From NCBI RefSeq assembly GCF_004341845.1, contig NZ_SLVB01000009.1:62001-126000 (forward strand): a DNA stretch of 64,000 nucleotides, given 5' to 3'. The notes beneath the pieces were generated by a model. That model made no database searches, was not told the origin of the DNA, and saw only the letters and a program-made list of their open reading frames with translations. A program made the translations under genes and the position numbers. Each line of letters opens with the position of its first letter. The first letter of the stretch is position 1. Positions 1 to 7,784 of the stretch are shown piece after piece. The stretch comes from Novosphingobium sp. PhB165 (GTDB lineage: Bacteria > Pseudomonadota > Alphaproteobacteria > Sphingomonadales > Sphingomonadaceae).

Positions 1-1421
1 TCGGGCTTGAACGGATATTCGGTGGCCAGCGTCAGCGCCACGCCCTTGGCCTTCCACTCCGCCTTCGACGGGATGAAGAGGTTCACGAACAGCGTGTCGT
101 CACCCTGCCAGTAGATGGAATCGCCGTGCTTTGAATGGCTTTCCATGCCCGAGCCGACGCAGCACCAGAAGGCTTCCTCGCCCGGCTGCGAATAGCCGCG
201 CGGGGCGCCGCTCATCATCGGCGTCATGTACGTGAAGCCGCCGGTATGCGGGTTGTGCGCGGACATCACGTGATTGAGGTGGGCGCGCTCGTAATAGTCG
301 AACAGCGCGCCGTCCGGCTGCCACGAGTAGAGCTGACGGGTCAGCTTCAGCATGTTGTAGGTGTTGCAGTGCTCACAGGTCGATTCCGTGAGGTGCAGCG
401 CGATATTGTCCGGCTCGAAGAAGTATTCGCGGTCGGCATTGCCGCCGATCACGTAGCTGTGATGCTGGGTCACGCGCTCCCAGAAGAAACGGGCGGCGCG
501 GCCCGGCTCGTCCTTGCCGGTCAGCTCGTGAATGCGCGCCAGGCCGATCAGCTTGGGCACTTGCGTATTGGCGTGGAAGTTGGACAGCTTGTCCTCCTGC
601 GCCACCAGCGGATCGAGCACCTTCTTGTCGTAGATGCGTTCCGCCACCTTCAGCCAGCGCAGATCGCCGGTCTGGGCGTAGAGTTCGGCATAGCTTTCGT
701 TCAGGCCGCCATATTCGCAGCCCAGCAGTTCCTGCATCTGCTTGTCGTCGAGCGCGGCGAAGACCTTCTCGAAGTATCCGCCCAGGCCGATGACCACTTC
801 CAGCGCCTTGGCATTGCCCCAGGCCGAATGGATATCGAGCAGACCCGCGAAGTACTTGTGCACGGTGTAGAGCGGCGACCACGATCCGTTGAGGTCGAAC
901 CCGCCCGACTTGATCTCCCCGCGCATGACTTCGGGGAAGATCTCCTGCCCGTCGACGACCTTGCCGTCCTTGGTCTTGCGGCCGAGCGCGCCGATATAGC
1001 CATCGCTGCGCTGCGCCTGGCAGAGCGCCAGTTCGTCAACGATATAGTCCGCGCGGCGGCGGCATTCGGGATTGCCGGTCTGCTGCCATGCCAAGACCAG
1101 CGCGGTCATGTAGTGGCCAAGGGTGTGACCGGCGATAGTATCCGATTCCCAGCCACCATAGATCGGCGCCTTGGGCTCAAGACCTGCATACTTGCGGAAA
1201 TTGTGCAGGAAGCGATCGGGGCTGAGCGACATCAGGTAGTCGACGTTGACGTCCACCGCGGTCGCATAGTCCGAAGCCATGAGCCGCACGTCGCTGAGCG
1301 GCAGCGGCTTCGCCTTGATCGGAAGCTTGGGGGCGATGACGGCCGCGAAGCCCTTGAGAGGGACAGAGCTGACAGCCAGCGCCGCCACACCCGCCATCCA
1401 TTCGCGCCGATTGGCCTTCAT
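1..1421 (-). CDS. GH127/GH146-type beta-L-arabinofuranosidase (DUF1680 family), 3' end missing
   Basis: The frame begins at ATG 1421 behind an AGGAG ribosome binding site and runs off the left edge after about 473 codons. The N-terminus has a Tat-like leader (RRE near residues 5-7, then a hydrophobic Ala/Val/Leu stretch ending GFAA), so export to the periplasm is likely. An EHC motif near residues 348-350 and a Cys-Cys pair (FWCCVGSGME) near residue 420 match the Glu/Cys/Cys/Cys zinc site and the cysteine nucleophile of GH127 enzymes such as HypBA1. An acidic residue about 18 positions before EHC is a candidate acid/base. Characterised members remove beta-L-arabinofuranose from plant glycans, including hydroxyproline-linked arabinan. 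It lies 83 bp downstream of a GntR gene on the same strand, and a regulator-associated 10-mer lies in that gap. Family assignment is firm; GH127 versus GH146 and the exact substrate are not. Confidence 0.85.
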   Translation of the reverse strand, partial: MKANRREWMAGVAALAVSSVPLKGFAAVIAPKLPIKAKPLPLSDVRLMASDYATAVDVNVDYLMSLSPDRFLHNFRKYAGLEPKAPIYGGWESDTIAGHTLGHYMTALVLAWQQTGNPECRRRADYIVDELALCQAQRSDGYIGALGRKTKDGKVVDGQEIFPEVMRGEIKSGGFDLNGSWSPLYTVHKYFAGLLDIHSAWGNAKALEVVIGLGGYFEKVFAALDDKQMQELLGCEYGGLNESYAELYAQTGDLRWLKVAERIYDKKVLDPLVAQEDKLSNFHANTQVPKLIGLARIHELTGKDEPGRAARFFWERVTQHHSYVIGGNADREYFFEPDNIALHLTESTCEHCNTYNMLKLTRQLYSWQPDGALFDYYERAHLNHVMSAHNPHTGGFTYMTPMMSGAPRGYSQPGEEAFWCCVGSGMESHSKHGDSIYWQGDDTLFVNLFIPSKAEWKAKGVALTLATEYPFKP

Positions 1422-1440
1422 CACCAGAAACTCCTATCGA

Positions 1441-1450
1441 ATATCGTATA
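1441..1450. promoter_or_regulatory. candidate GntR operator, copy 1
   Basis: The 10-mer ATATCGTATA lies just upstream of the arabinofuranosidase start. The identical 10-mer recurs at 2291-2300 in front of the S9 peptidase gene, on the other side of the GntR gene. It overlaps its own reverse complement (TATACGATAT) as a near-palindrome. Identical AT-rich words in the two promoter gaps flanking a regulator gene suggest an operator; this is inference. Confidence 0.4.
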
Positions 1451-1504
1451 CGGTTATTGATAAGCTTCGGAGGGCGCGAGTCAACCCTGTTGAACCGTGT
1501 GCCG

Positions 1505-2236
1505 TCAGCGCCGAAGCGCGACGCGGGTATCTGCATGGGCCAGATCGATCAGTGCGATCATCGCCTTGCGCGCCTGCTTGGCATTGCCTTCCGCAATGCA
1601 GCGGTAGAGCGCGCGGTGCTCGGGCATCGGATCGCGCGGGCAATCCTGCACACGGCTCTTGATCGCGGTCGTCGAGGCGATTGCCGTGGAGATCGAGGTG
1701 GAGAGCGCCTGCATCAGTTCGTTGCGCGTCGCTTCCAGCACCAGTTCGTGAAAGCGAATATCGGCGGCGCGGCCCTTGTCGCTGGTAAGCGTGCAGCGCT
1801 CCATCGTTTCCAGCGCATTGGCCATGTCGGTCAATTGTCGCTCATCGCGGCGCTGCGCGGCCATCTCGGCGGCTTGCGGCTCGACCACCATGCGCAGTTC
1901 GAACAGGTCGCGCAGGAATTCGTCGCTTGCCCCACACTGGATCTGCCAGGCCAGCACGTCAGGATCGAGCAGGTTCCAGTTCTTGCGCTCGTTCACGCGT
2001 GTACCCGCTTTCGGGCGGCTGCTGACCATGCCCTTGGCGGTCAATATCCGGAACGCCTCGCGCAGGACCGAGCGCGAAACGCCAAGCCGGTCGGCATGTT
2101 CGACTTCGGCGGGAAAGACGTGCCCCGGTGGCAGCTCGCCACTGACGATCGCGGTCGCCAACCGGCGCGCCACCGCGTGATGAAGGCGGCCGCTGACAAG
2201 TGGAAGCGCGGTTTCGGCGGGCAGTCGTGCGGTCAT
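1505..2236 (-). CDS. GntR/FadR-family transcriptional regulator
   Basis: An N-terminal winged helix with the typical recognition-helix sequence LGVSRSVLREAFRIL is followed by an all-helical FCD domain (FELRMVVEPQAA, FHELVLEAT, EHRALYRCI), so this is a FadR-subfamily regulator that should bind a small organic acid or sugar acid. The frame can be extended to a TTG at 2278, but ATG 2236 has GGGGA about 8 bases upstream and gives a length like its paralogue at 20227-20988. The two proteins are strikingly alike through both domains. It lies between the arabinofuranosidase (downstream, same strand) and the divergent S9 peptidase gene, so control of both is likely. The ligand is unknown. Confidence 0.88.
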   Translation of the reverse strand: MTARLPAETALPLVSGRLHHAVARRLATAIVSGELPPGHVFPAEVEHADRLGVSRSVLREAFRILTAKGMVSSRPKAGTRVNERKNWNLLDPDVLAWQIQCGASDEFLRDLFELRMVVEPQAAEMAAQRRDERQLTDMANALETMERCTLTSDKGRAADIRFHELVLEATRNELMQALSTSISTAIASTTAIKSRVQDCPRDPMPEHRALYRCIAEGNAKQARKAMIALIDLAHADTRVALRR

Positions 2237-2290
2237 CTTTCTCATCCCCAGCCCAATGGAAGCGAAGTCCATTCCCAATGCTCAGATCAT

Positions 2291-2300
2291 ATATCGTATA
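2291..2300. promoter_or_regulatory. candidate GntR operator, copy 2
   Basis: This is the second copy of ATATCGTATA, in the AT-rich divergent promoter between the GntR gene and the S9 peptidase gene, about 75 bp before the peptidase start. A repressor bound here could act on both directions. It is supported only by recurrence of the word at 1441 and by position. Confidence 0.4.
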
Positions 2301-2373
2301 ATTTTCTTGACCCTTTCCGGGATGGGCGTCAAGAACCCATGCATCTTCCGGCGCCAGCCAATGGGTACATGAC

Positions 2374-4767
2374 ATGAGCAGCCCTTTGATTTCCCGTCCT
2401 TTCGTTCGTGTCCTGAAAAAACCCGCAGTCGGGCTGCTGACGCTTGCCGTCGCCGTGGCACTGCAACCCGGTGCCGCACTGGCGCGTCAGACCGAAACTG
2501 CCGCCGCCCATACTCCGCCGCCCAGCATCGCGGAGCGATATGCTGCCGCCGACACGTTCCTGGGCAGCGGCATCGCCGACCTCATCGACAATGCCAATAT
2601 CGCGCCCAGCTTCGTCGGCGAAGGCAAGGATGCGGGCCTGTTCTACCGCACCGGCAACCGCAGCCATCAGCGCTACCTGTTCCTCGACCTCGCCACCCGG
2701 CAGGTGCGCGAAGTGGCGACGACGGCCACCCTGCTGGCGGCGCTGACGCAAGCAAGCGGCAAGACGGTAACGCTGGACGACGCGCGGCTTGCCGATGTCG
2801 ATTACGATCCCGCCAAGGGCACGCTGGCATTCGAGGCGCTGGATGGGCACTGGCGGATCGGCGCCGACGGCAAGGCGGAAAAGCTCCCGCCAGAAGCGCC
2901 GCGGCTCGATTTGCCCTCACCCGACGGCAAGACGAAGATCGTCGCGCGCGCATACAACCTCTATGCGGTCGATGTAGCCTCGGGCCGCGAAGTGGCGCTG
3001 ACCACCGATGGCACGCACGAGCAGCCCTATGGCCGTTCGATCCCCGAACTCTCGCAGATCCTGCGTGAAGGCACCGAGGAACCGGCGATGCCCGTCTCCG
3101 GCGCATGGTCGCCCGATGGACGCTATCTGCTGACATGGCGGCTCGACACGCGCGAGGTAAAGAAGCTTTCGATCACCCAGCAGAACCCGCCGGGCAGCTT
3201 CTATCCGCGCAGTTTCTCGTACGTCTATCCGCTGGCGGGCGCAGAGAAGCTGCCGCAGGCGACGCGCTTTGTGGTCGATGTGCAGGCGGCGCTGAAGAGC
3301 GGCAAGGCCAAGGTCGTGCCGATCCAGATGCCGCCCGAATCGATCCTCTACCCCTCCCCGCCCGACATGAACTGGGTGGACGGCAAACCGCGCATGCAGT
3401 GGACCGAGCGCGGCTATCGCCAGCAGGCCGTCTATGTAGCCGATCCGGCGACCGGCGCCACGAAGATCGTCGCGCATGAGGCGGTGAAGCCCGTCATCAC
3501 CGTCACGTCCTCGATGATCTTCCCCGCGCCCGAACTCGGCGGTGAACTCTCGATCTCGGAGCGCAGCGGCTGGGCCCAGCTTTACCTCGTCACCCCGGAC
3601 AACCCGGATGGCGGCAAGGCGCTGACCACGGGCGACTGGGAAGTTCTCTCGGTGGACCATGTGGCCGAGGACAAGGCCTCGCTGATCGTCACCGGCGTCG
3701 GGCGCGAAGCTGCGCGCAATCCCTACTGGCGGGCGCTATACAGGGTCTCGCTGAACGGCGGCCTTACCGAACTGACGCCCGAACCGCTCGACCATGAGGC
3801 CGAAGTCTCGCCGGACGGCAAGTGGATCGTCGACCAGATGTCGAGCCCGACCACGCCGTCCCGCGCGGTGCTGCGCGACGGCACTACCGGCAAGATCGTG
3901 ATGGAACTGGCCAAGGCCGACGACAGCCGCCTTCTGGCTGCCGGCTACACTCCGCCCGAACCGTTCAAGGGCGTGGCGGCAGACGGCAAGACGCCGATCT
4001 ACGGCATGATCTATCGCCCGGTGCACTTCGATCCGAAGCGCAGCTATCCGGTGATCGACAATGTCTACACCGGCCCGACCACGACCGATGTTCCCTCCAC
4101 CTGGGGCATGGCGCTGCGCGTGCCAGGCAATAGCATCGCGCAGATCGGCGCGGTTGTCGTCATGATCGACGGCACCGGCACGTCGCGGCGCGGTCAGGCC
4201 TTCCGCCTGCCCGCCTTCCAGAACCTTGGCGAAGTTGGGCTGGACGATCACATTGCGCTGATCCGCCAGATGGCCGCCAAGTATCCCTACATGGACGTGA
4301 ACCGCGTCGGCGTGTTCGGCGGATCGGCGGGCGGCTATGACACCGCACGCTTCGTGCTGCGCCGGCCGGACTTCTTCAAGGTGGGCGTCTCCGCATCGGG
4401 CAACCACGACCTCAGGCTCGACAAGACCTGGTGGCCCGAAGTCTCGATGGGCGAGGCGGACGCGGCGACGTGGGAGCGCAATTCGAACATGGCGGTGGCC
4501 AGCCAGCTCAAGGGCCACCTACTGCTCGTCCACGGCGATATCGACGATAACGTGCCGATCACCGAAAGCTTCCGCCTGGCCAAAGCGCTCATCGATGCCG
4601 GGCGCGATGTCGACATGGTGGTCGTGCCCAACGCCACGCACAACGTCTACCAGCCCTTCTTCTGGAAGAAGCTGCGCGACTACTTCACCCTTTACCTGCT
4701 CGGCGAAACGCCGCCGCCGCTCGGCCCCGTGAAGCCTGCCGCACCGGCAGTCGCGCTGGCCCACTGA
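2374..4767 (+). CDS. secreted S9-family prolyl oligopeptidase (DPP-IV type)
   Basis: This 797-residue protein has a hydrophobic leader ending near ALARQ (about residues 15-38), a DPP-IV-type beta-propeller region and a C-terminal alpha/beta-hydrolase peptidase domain. The triad can be read: Ser651 in GGSAGG, Asp724 in HGDIDDNVP and His756 in NATHNVY. The residue after Gly in the nucleophile elbow departs from the usual GWSYGG, being GGSAGG. Family members cleave after proline or alanine in short peptides. It is followed 21 bp later by a secreted probable carbohydrate-active protein and is divergent from a GntR gene and arabinofuranosidase, an unusual setting for a peptidase. No strong ribosome binding site is seen, so the start is less certain than the family. 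Confidence 0.87.
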   Translation: MSSPLISRPFVRVLKKPAVGLLTLAVAVALQPGAALARQTETAAAHTPPPSIAERYAAADTFLGSGIADLIDNANIAPSFVGEGKDAGLFYRTGNRSHQRYLFLDLATRQVREVATTATLLAALTQASGKTVTLDDARLADVDYDPAKGTLAFEALDGHWRIGADGKAEKLPPEAPRLDLPSPDGKTKIVARAYNLYAVDVASGREVALTTDGTHEQPYGRSIPELSQILREGTEEPAMPVSGAWSPDGRYLLTWRLDTREVKKLSITQQNPPGSFYPRSFSYVYPLAGAEKLPQATRFVVDVQAALKSGKAKVVPIQMPPESILYPSPPDMNWVDGKPRMQWTERGYRQQAVYVADPATGATKIVAHEAVKPVITVTSSMIFPAPELGGELSISERSGWAQLYLVTPDNPDGGKALTTGDWEVLSVDHVAEDKASLIVTGVGREAARNPYWRALYRVSLNGGLTELTPEPLDHEAEVSPDGKWIVDQMSSPTTPSRAVLRDGTTGKIVMELAKADDSRLLAAGYTPPEPFKGVAADGKTPIYGMIYRPVHFDPKRSYPVIDNVYTGPTTTDVPSTWGMALRVPGNSIAQIGAVVVMIDGTGTSRRGQAFRLPAFQNLGEVGLDDHIALIRQMAAKYPYMDVNRVGVFGGSAGGYDTARFVLRRPDFFKVGVSASGNHDLRLDKTWWPEVSMGEADAATWERNSNMAVASQLKGHLLLVHGDIDDNVPITESFRLAKALIDAGRDVDMVVVPNATHNVYQPFFWKKLRDYFTLYLLGETPPPLGPVKPAAPAVALAH

Positions 4768-4788
4768 ACTCCCCCGCGAGGATTTGAC

Positions 4789-7542
4789 ATGAAGCGCCTT
4801 CTGAAGCCCCTTCCCCTGATTGCGCTGGTACTCGCGCCGGTTCCGGCGATGCTGCCGATGGCGGCGGCGCAGGCACAGGAAGCGGAAAAGCCGAAGCCGG
4901 TCTACCCGCCGATCCAGAAGACCGAGATGCAGACCCCTGCCTTCGATCTGGCCCTTCGGGCGGATACGCAGACGCTCGCCCATCTCTCGCCCAAGGGCAA
5001 TGCCGCGTTCGACTTCGTGCCCGCCGGGCGAGAGGCCGAACGTGCGGCCGATGGCTATGTCCATATCGGCGATATCCATATCCGCCTGAAGACCGCTGGT
5101 TCCGACTGGCAGGACTTCTCCTCCGCCCATGCCCGCAAGCAGATCGCCGCACTGACGGGCGGCAAGGGCGTGCTCGCCGCCGCCGACATCACTGCATCGA
5201 TGGGAGCCGGGATTCCGCTGCGCGTCGAGCGCCGCTGGGTGAACGAGGACGGCGTGCTCGCCCTGCGCTTCACGCTGGTCAACACCAGCAGCGCTGCCGT
5301 GGAGATCGGCGGCCTCGGCATGCCGATGGTGTTCGACAACATCATCCTCGACCGCGATCTCGATTCCGCCCACGCGCAGGCGAGCTTCGTCGATCCCTAT
5401 ATCGGCCGCGATGCCGGCTATCTTCAGGTCACGCGCCTGAACGGCGAAGGCCCGGCGCTGTTGGTACTGCCCGAGAAGGGCACCCCGCTCGAAGCCTATC
5501 GCCCGATTGCCGAGGCGCGCGCCGGTCGCCATGGCGACATCTTCACCGACAAGAGCCCGCGCACGCAGGTTTCCGAAGGGTTCTACGACTGGACCGTCGC
5601 CAGCAAGGGCTTTGCCGAGAAGGAATGGGCAAAGGCCGGCCAGCAGTGGAACGAGCCGACCAGCATCACCCTTGCCCCCGGCGAGAGCCGCACGATCGGC
5701 CTGCGTTTCGTGACCGCGCCCAGCGTCCGCGCGATCGAGGATACGCTGGTCGCCCAGAAGCGCCCGGTCGCGGTCGGCATTCCCGGCTATGTCGTGCCCA
5801 CCGACCAGACCGCCAGCCTGTTCCTGAAGACGCCGAGTAAGGTGGCCAAGATCGAAGCCTTCCCCGAAGGTTCGCTGACCGCCACCTCGGAGAAATCGGG
5901 AAGCGGCTGGGCCCGCTACCAGATCAAGGCCAGCGGCTGGGGTCAGGCCCGCCTGACGGTGACTTATGCGGACGGGCAGAAGCAGACCGTCAGCTACTAC
6001 ATCACCAAGCCGCTCGATCAGGTGATGGCCGACATTGGCCACTTCACCACCACCGACCAGTGGTTCGAAGGCAAGGACGATCCCTTCCACCGTTCGCCCG
6101 CGATCCTGTCCTACGACCGTGAGGACAACAAGATCCTGACGCAGGACGGCCGCGTCTGGGTTTCGGGCATGAGCGACGAAGGCGGCGCCGGTTCGTGGGT
6201 CGCGGCGATGATGAAGCAGCTCGACAATCCGAACCCGGAAGAAGTCGCCAAGCTGGAGCGCCTCGTCAACGAGACCGTGCTCGGCACGCTGCAGGTCAAG
6301 GACGGCCCGCAGGCCGGTGCCGTCAAGAAGAGTATCTTCTATTACGATCCGGTCGCGTTCCCGAACTACTACGACCCCAAGATCAACTGGAAGAACTGGA
6401 CCGCGTGGTCGAAGAAGGATGCCGGCGATCTCGGCCGGTCCTACAACTATCCGCACGTCGCCATCGGCCACTGGGTGCTTTACCGTCTGGCGCGCGACAA
6501 TGCCGGGCTGGTCAAGCAGCACGACTGGAAGTTCTATCTGGACTGGGCCTATCGCACGACCGTCGCGATGATGCGCGATGCGCCCTATTATGCCGAATTC
6601 GGCCAGATGGAAGGCGACGTCTTCGTCGACATCCTGAAGGACCTGAAGCGCGAGGGCATGACCGCCGAGGCCACCGAAATGGAAGGCCTGATGAAGCAGC
6701 GCGCCGATCACTGGCGTTCGATGAAGTATCCGTTCGGCAGCGAGATGGCATGGGATTCCACCGGCCAGCCCGAAGTCTACGCCTGGATGCGCTACTTCGG
6801 CTTCCAGCCGCAGGCGGACGAGACCCGCGAAGTGATCCTGGGTTACGACCCCACGATCCCCAGCTGGGGCTATAACGGCAATGCGCGCCGCTATTGGGAC
6901 TTCCTCTATGGCGGCAAGGTCTCGCGCATCGAGCGGCAGATCCATCACTACGGGTCGGCGCTCAACGCGGTGCCGCTGTTCGACGCCTATCGCCAGAACC
7001 CCACCGACCTGCACCTGCTGCGCGTCGCTTACGGCGGCATGATGGGCGGCATCACCAATATCGACCAGAAGGGCTTCGGCTCGGCCGCGTTCCACTCCTG
7101 GCCGGACATGATGAAGTGGGATGCGATCACCGGCGACTACGGCATGGGCTTCTACGGCCATGCGATCACCGCGGCGAGCTACATGGTCAATGACCCGCAG
7201 TTCGGCTGGATCGGCTTCGGCGGCGACTTGACCACCAAGGGCAGCACCGTAAGCCTCGCCCCGAAGGACGGCGCCCGCCGCCGCCTGTTCGTCGCCCCCG
7301 CCGGTCTGTGGATCACACTGGAAGCCGGCCGTATCCAGAGCGCCGACTATGACAGCAAGACCGGCAAGGTCGTGCTGACGCTCGATCCCGCCAGCGCCAC
7401 CGATCCGGCCGCACGCCTGCTGTTCCAGACCACCACGGCTGGCGGCCGCCCTTACGCCACCGACACCGGCACGGCGGACCGCGAAGGCTATGCCATCACG
7501 CTGAGCGGCGCTCCGACCGTGGTGACGCTGACGCCGCGCTAA
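4789..7542 (+). CDS. large secreted protein, probably DUF5695 family, putative glycan-active enzyme
   Basis: This 917-residue protein has a clear Sec leader (KR, hydrophobic core, cleavage near AQAQ at about residue 30). The first half is beta-rich, with immunoglobulin- or jelly-roll-like stretches. The second half (from about residue 400) has aromatic-rich helices such as WVLYRLARDNAGL and HHYGSALNAVPLFDAYR, as expected of an (alpha/alpha)-barrel. I recall this pattern as DUF5695, but could not search. Co-transcription with the S9 peptidase (21 bp gap) and a hairpin terminator straight after it argue for a two-gene operon. Catalytic residues cannot be named; the repeated acidic/aromatic motifs are compatible with a glycoside hydrolase or lyase. 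Confidence 0.7.
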   Translation: MKRLLKPLPLIALVLAPVPAMLPMAAAQAQEAEKPKPVYPPIQKTEMQTPAFDLALRADTQTLAHLSPKGNAAFDFVPAGREAERAADGYVHIGDIHIRLKTAGSDWQDFSSAHARKQIAALTGGKGVLAAADITASMGAGIPLRVERRWVNEDGVLALRFTLVNTSSAAVEIGGLGMPMVFDNIILDRDLDSAHAQASFVDPYIGRDAGYLQVTRLNGEGPALLVLPEKGTPLEAYRPIAEARAGRHGDIFTDKSPRTQVSEGFYDWTVASKGFAEKEWAKAGQQWNEPTSITLAPGESRTIGLRFVTAPSVRAIEDTLVAQKRPVAVGIPGYVVPTDQTASLFLKTPSKVAKIEAFPEGSLTATSEKSGSGWARYQIKASGWGQARLTVTYADGQKQTVSYYITKPLDQVMADIGHFTTTDQWFEGKDDPFHRSPAILSYDREDNKILTQDGRVWVSGMSDEGGAGSWVAAMMKQLDNPNPEEVAKLERLVNETVLGTLQVKDGPQAGAVKKSIFYYDPVAFPNYYDPKINWKNWTAWSKKDAGDLGRSYNYPHVAIGHWVLYRLARDNAGLVKQHDWKFYLDWAYRTTVAMMRDAPYYAEFGQMEGDVFVDILKDLKREGMTAEATEMEGLMKQRADHWRSMKYPFGSEMAWDSTGQPEVYAWMRYFGFQPQADETREVILGYDPTIPSWGYNGNARRYWDFLYGGKVSRIERQIHHYGSALNAVPLFDAYRQNPTDLHLLRVAYGGMMGGITNIDQKGFGSAAFHSWPDMMKWDAITGDYGMGFYGHAITAASYMVNDPQFGWIGFGGDLTTKGSTVSLAPKDGARRRLFVAPAGLWITLEAGRIQSADYDSKTGKVVLTLDPASATDPAARLLFQTTTAGGRPYATDTGTADREGYAITLSGAPTVVTLTPR

Positions 7543-7557
7543 ACCCGCTTGACGGAA

Positions 7558-7583
7558 CCCCGCCATGTCCATGACTGGCGGGG
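7558..7583 (+). terminator. hairpin terminator after the S9/DUF5695 operon
   Basis: A perfect 8-bp stem (CCCCGCCA / TGGCGGGG) with a 10-base loop starts 15 bp after the stop codon. Only a weak pyrimidine tract follows, so it may be a Rho-assisted or mRNA-stabilising hairpin. Confidence 0.6.
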
Positions 7584-7784
7584 CCTCCTTACCCGTCCGC
7601 GATTGAAAAGCGGACGAAATTCCCCGTGCCGCAAACCCCTTTTCGATGCGCGCTGAGCCGATTCCTGTTCCGAAGCCTCTACATTAAGAACGCACGCCCA
7701 TCAGACGGGCATCCGGGGCGGCAACCGAATTCTGGCTGCGATCGGCAAGCAACAACGCAAGATACGGCAGTGGAACAAGCAGAC

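Noticed and set aside
4519-7572. 1,017-codon open frame antisense to the DUF5695-type gene
   Set aside because: High-GC DNA gives long antisense frames; the sequence has no domain and lies opposite a clearly real secreted protein.
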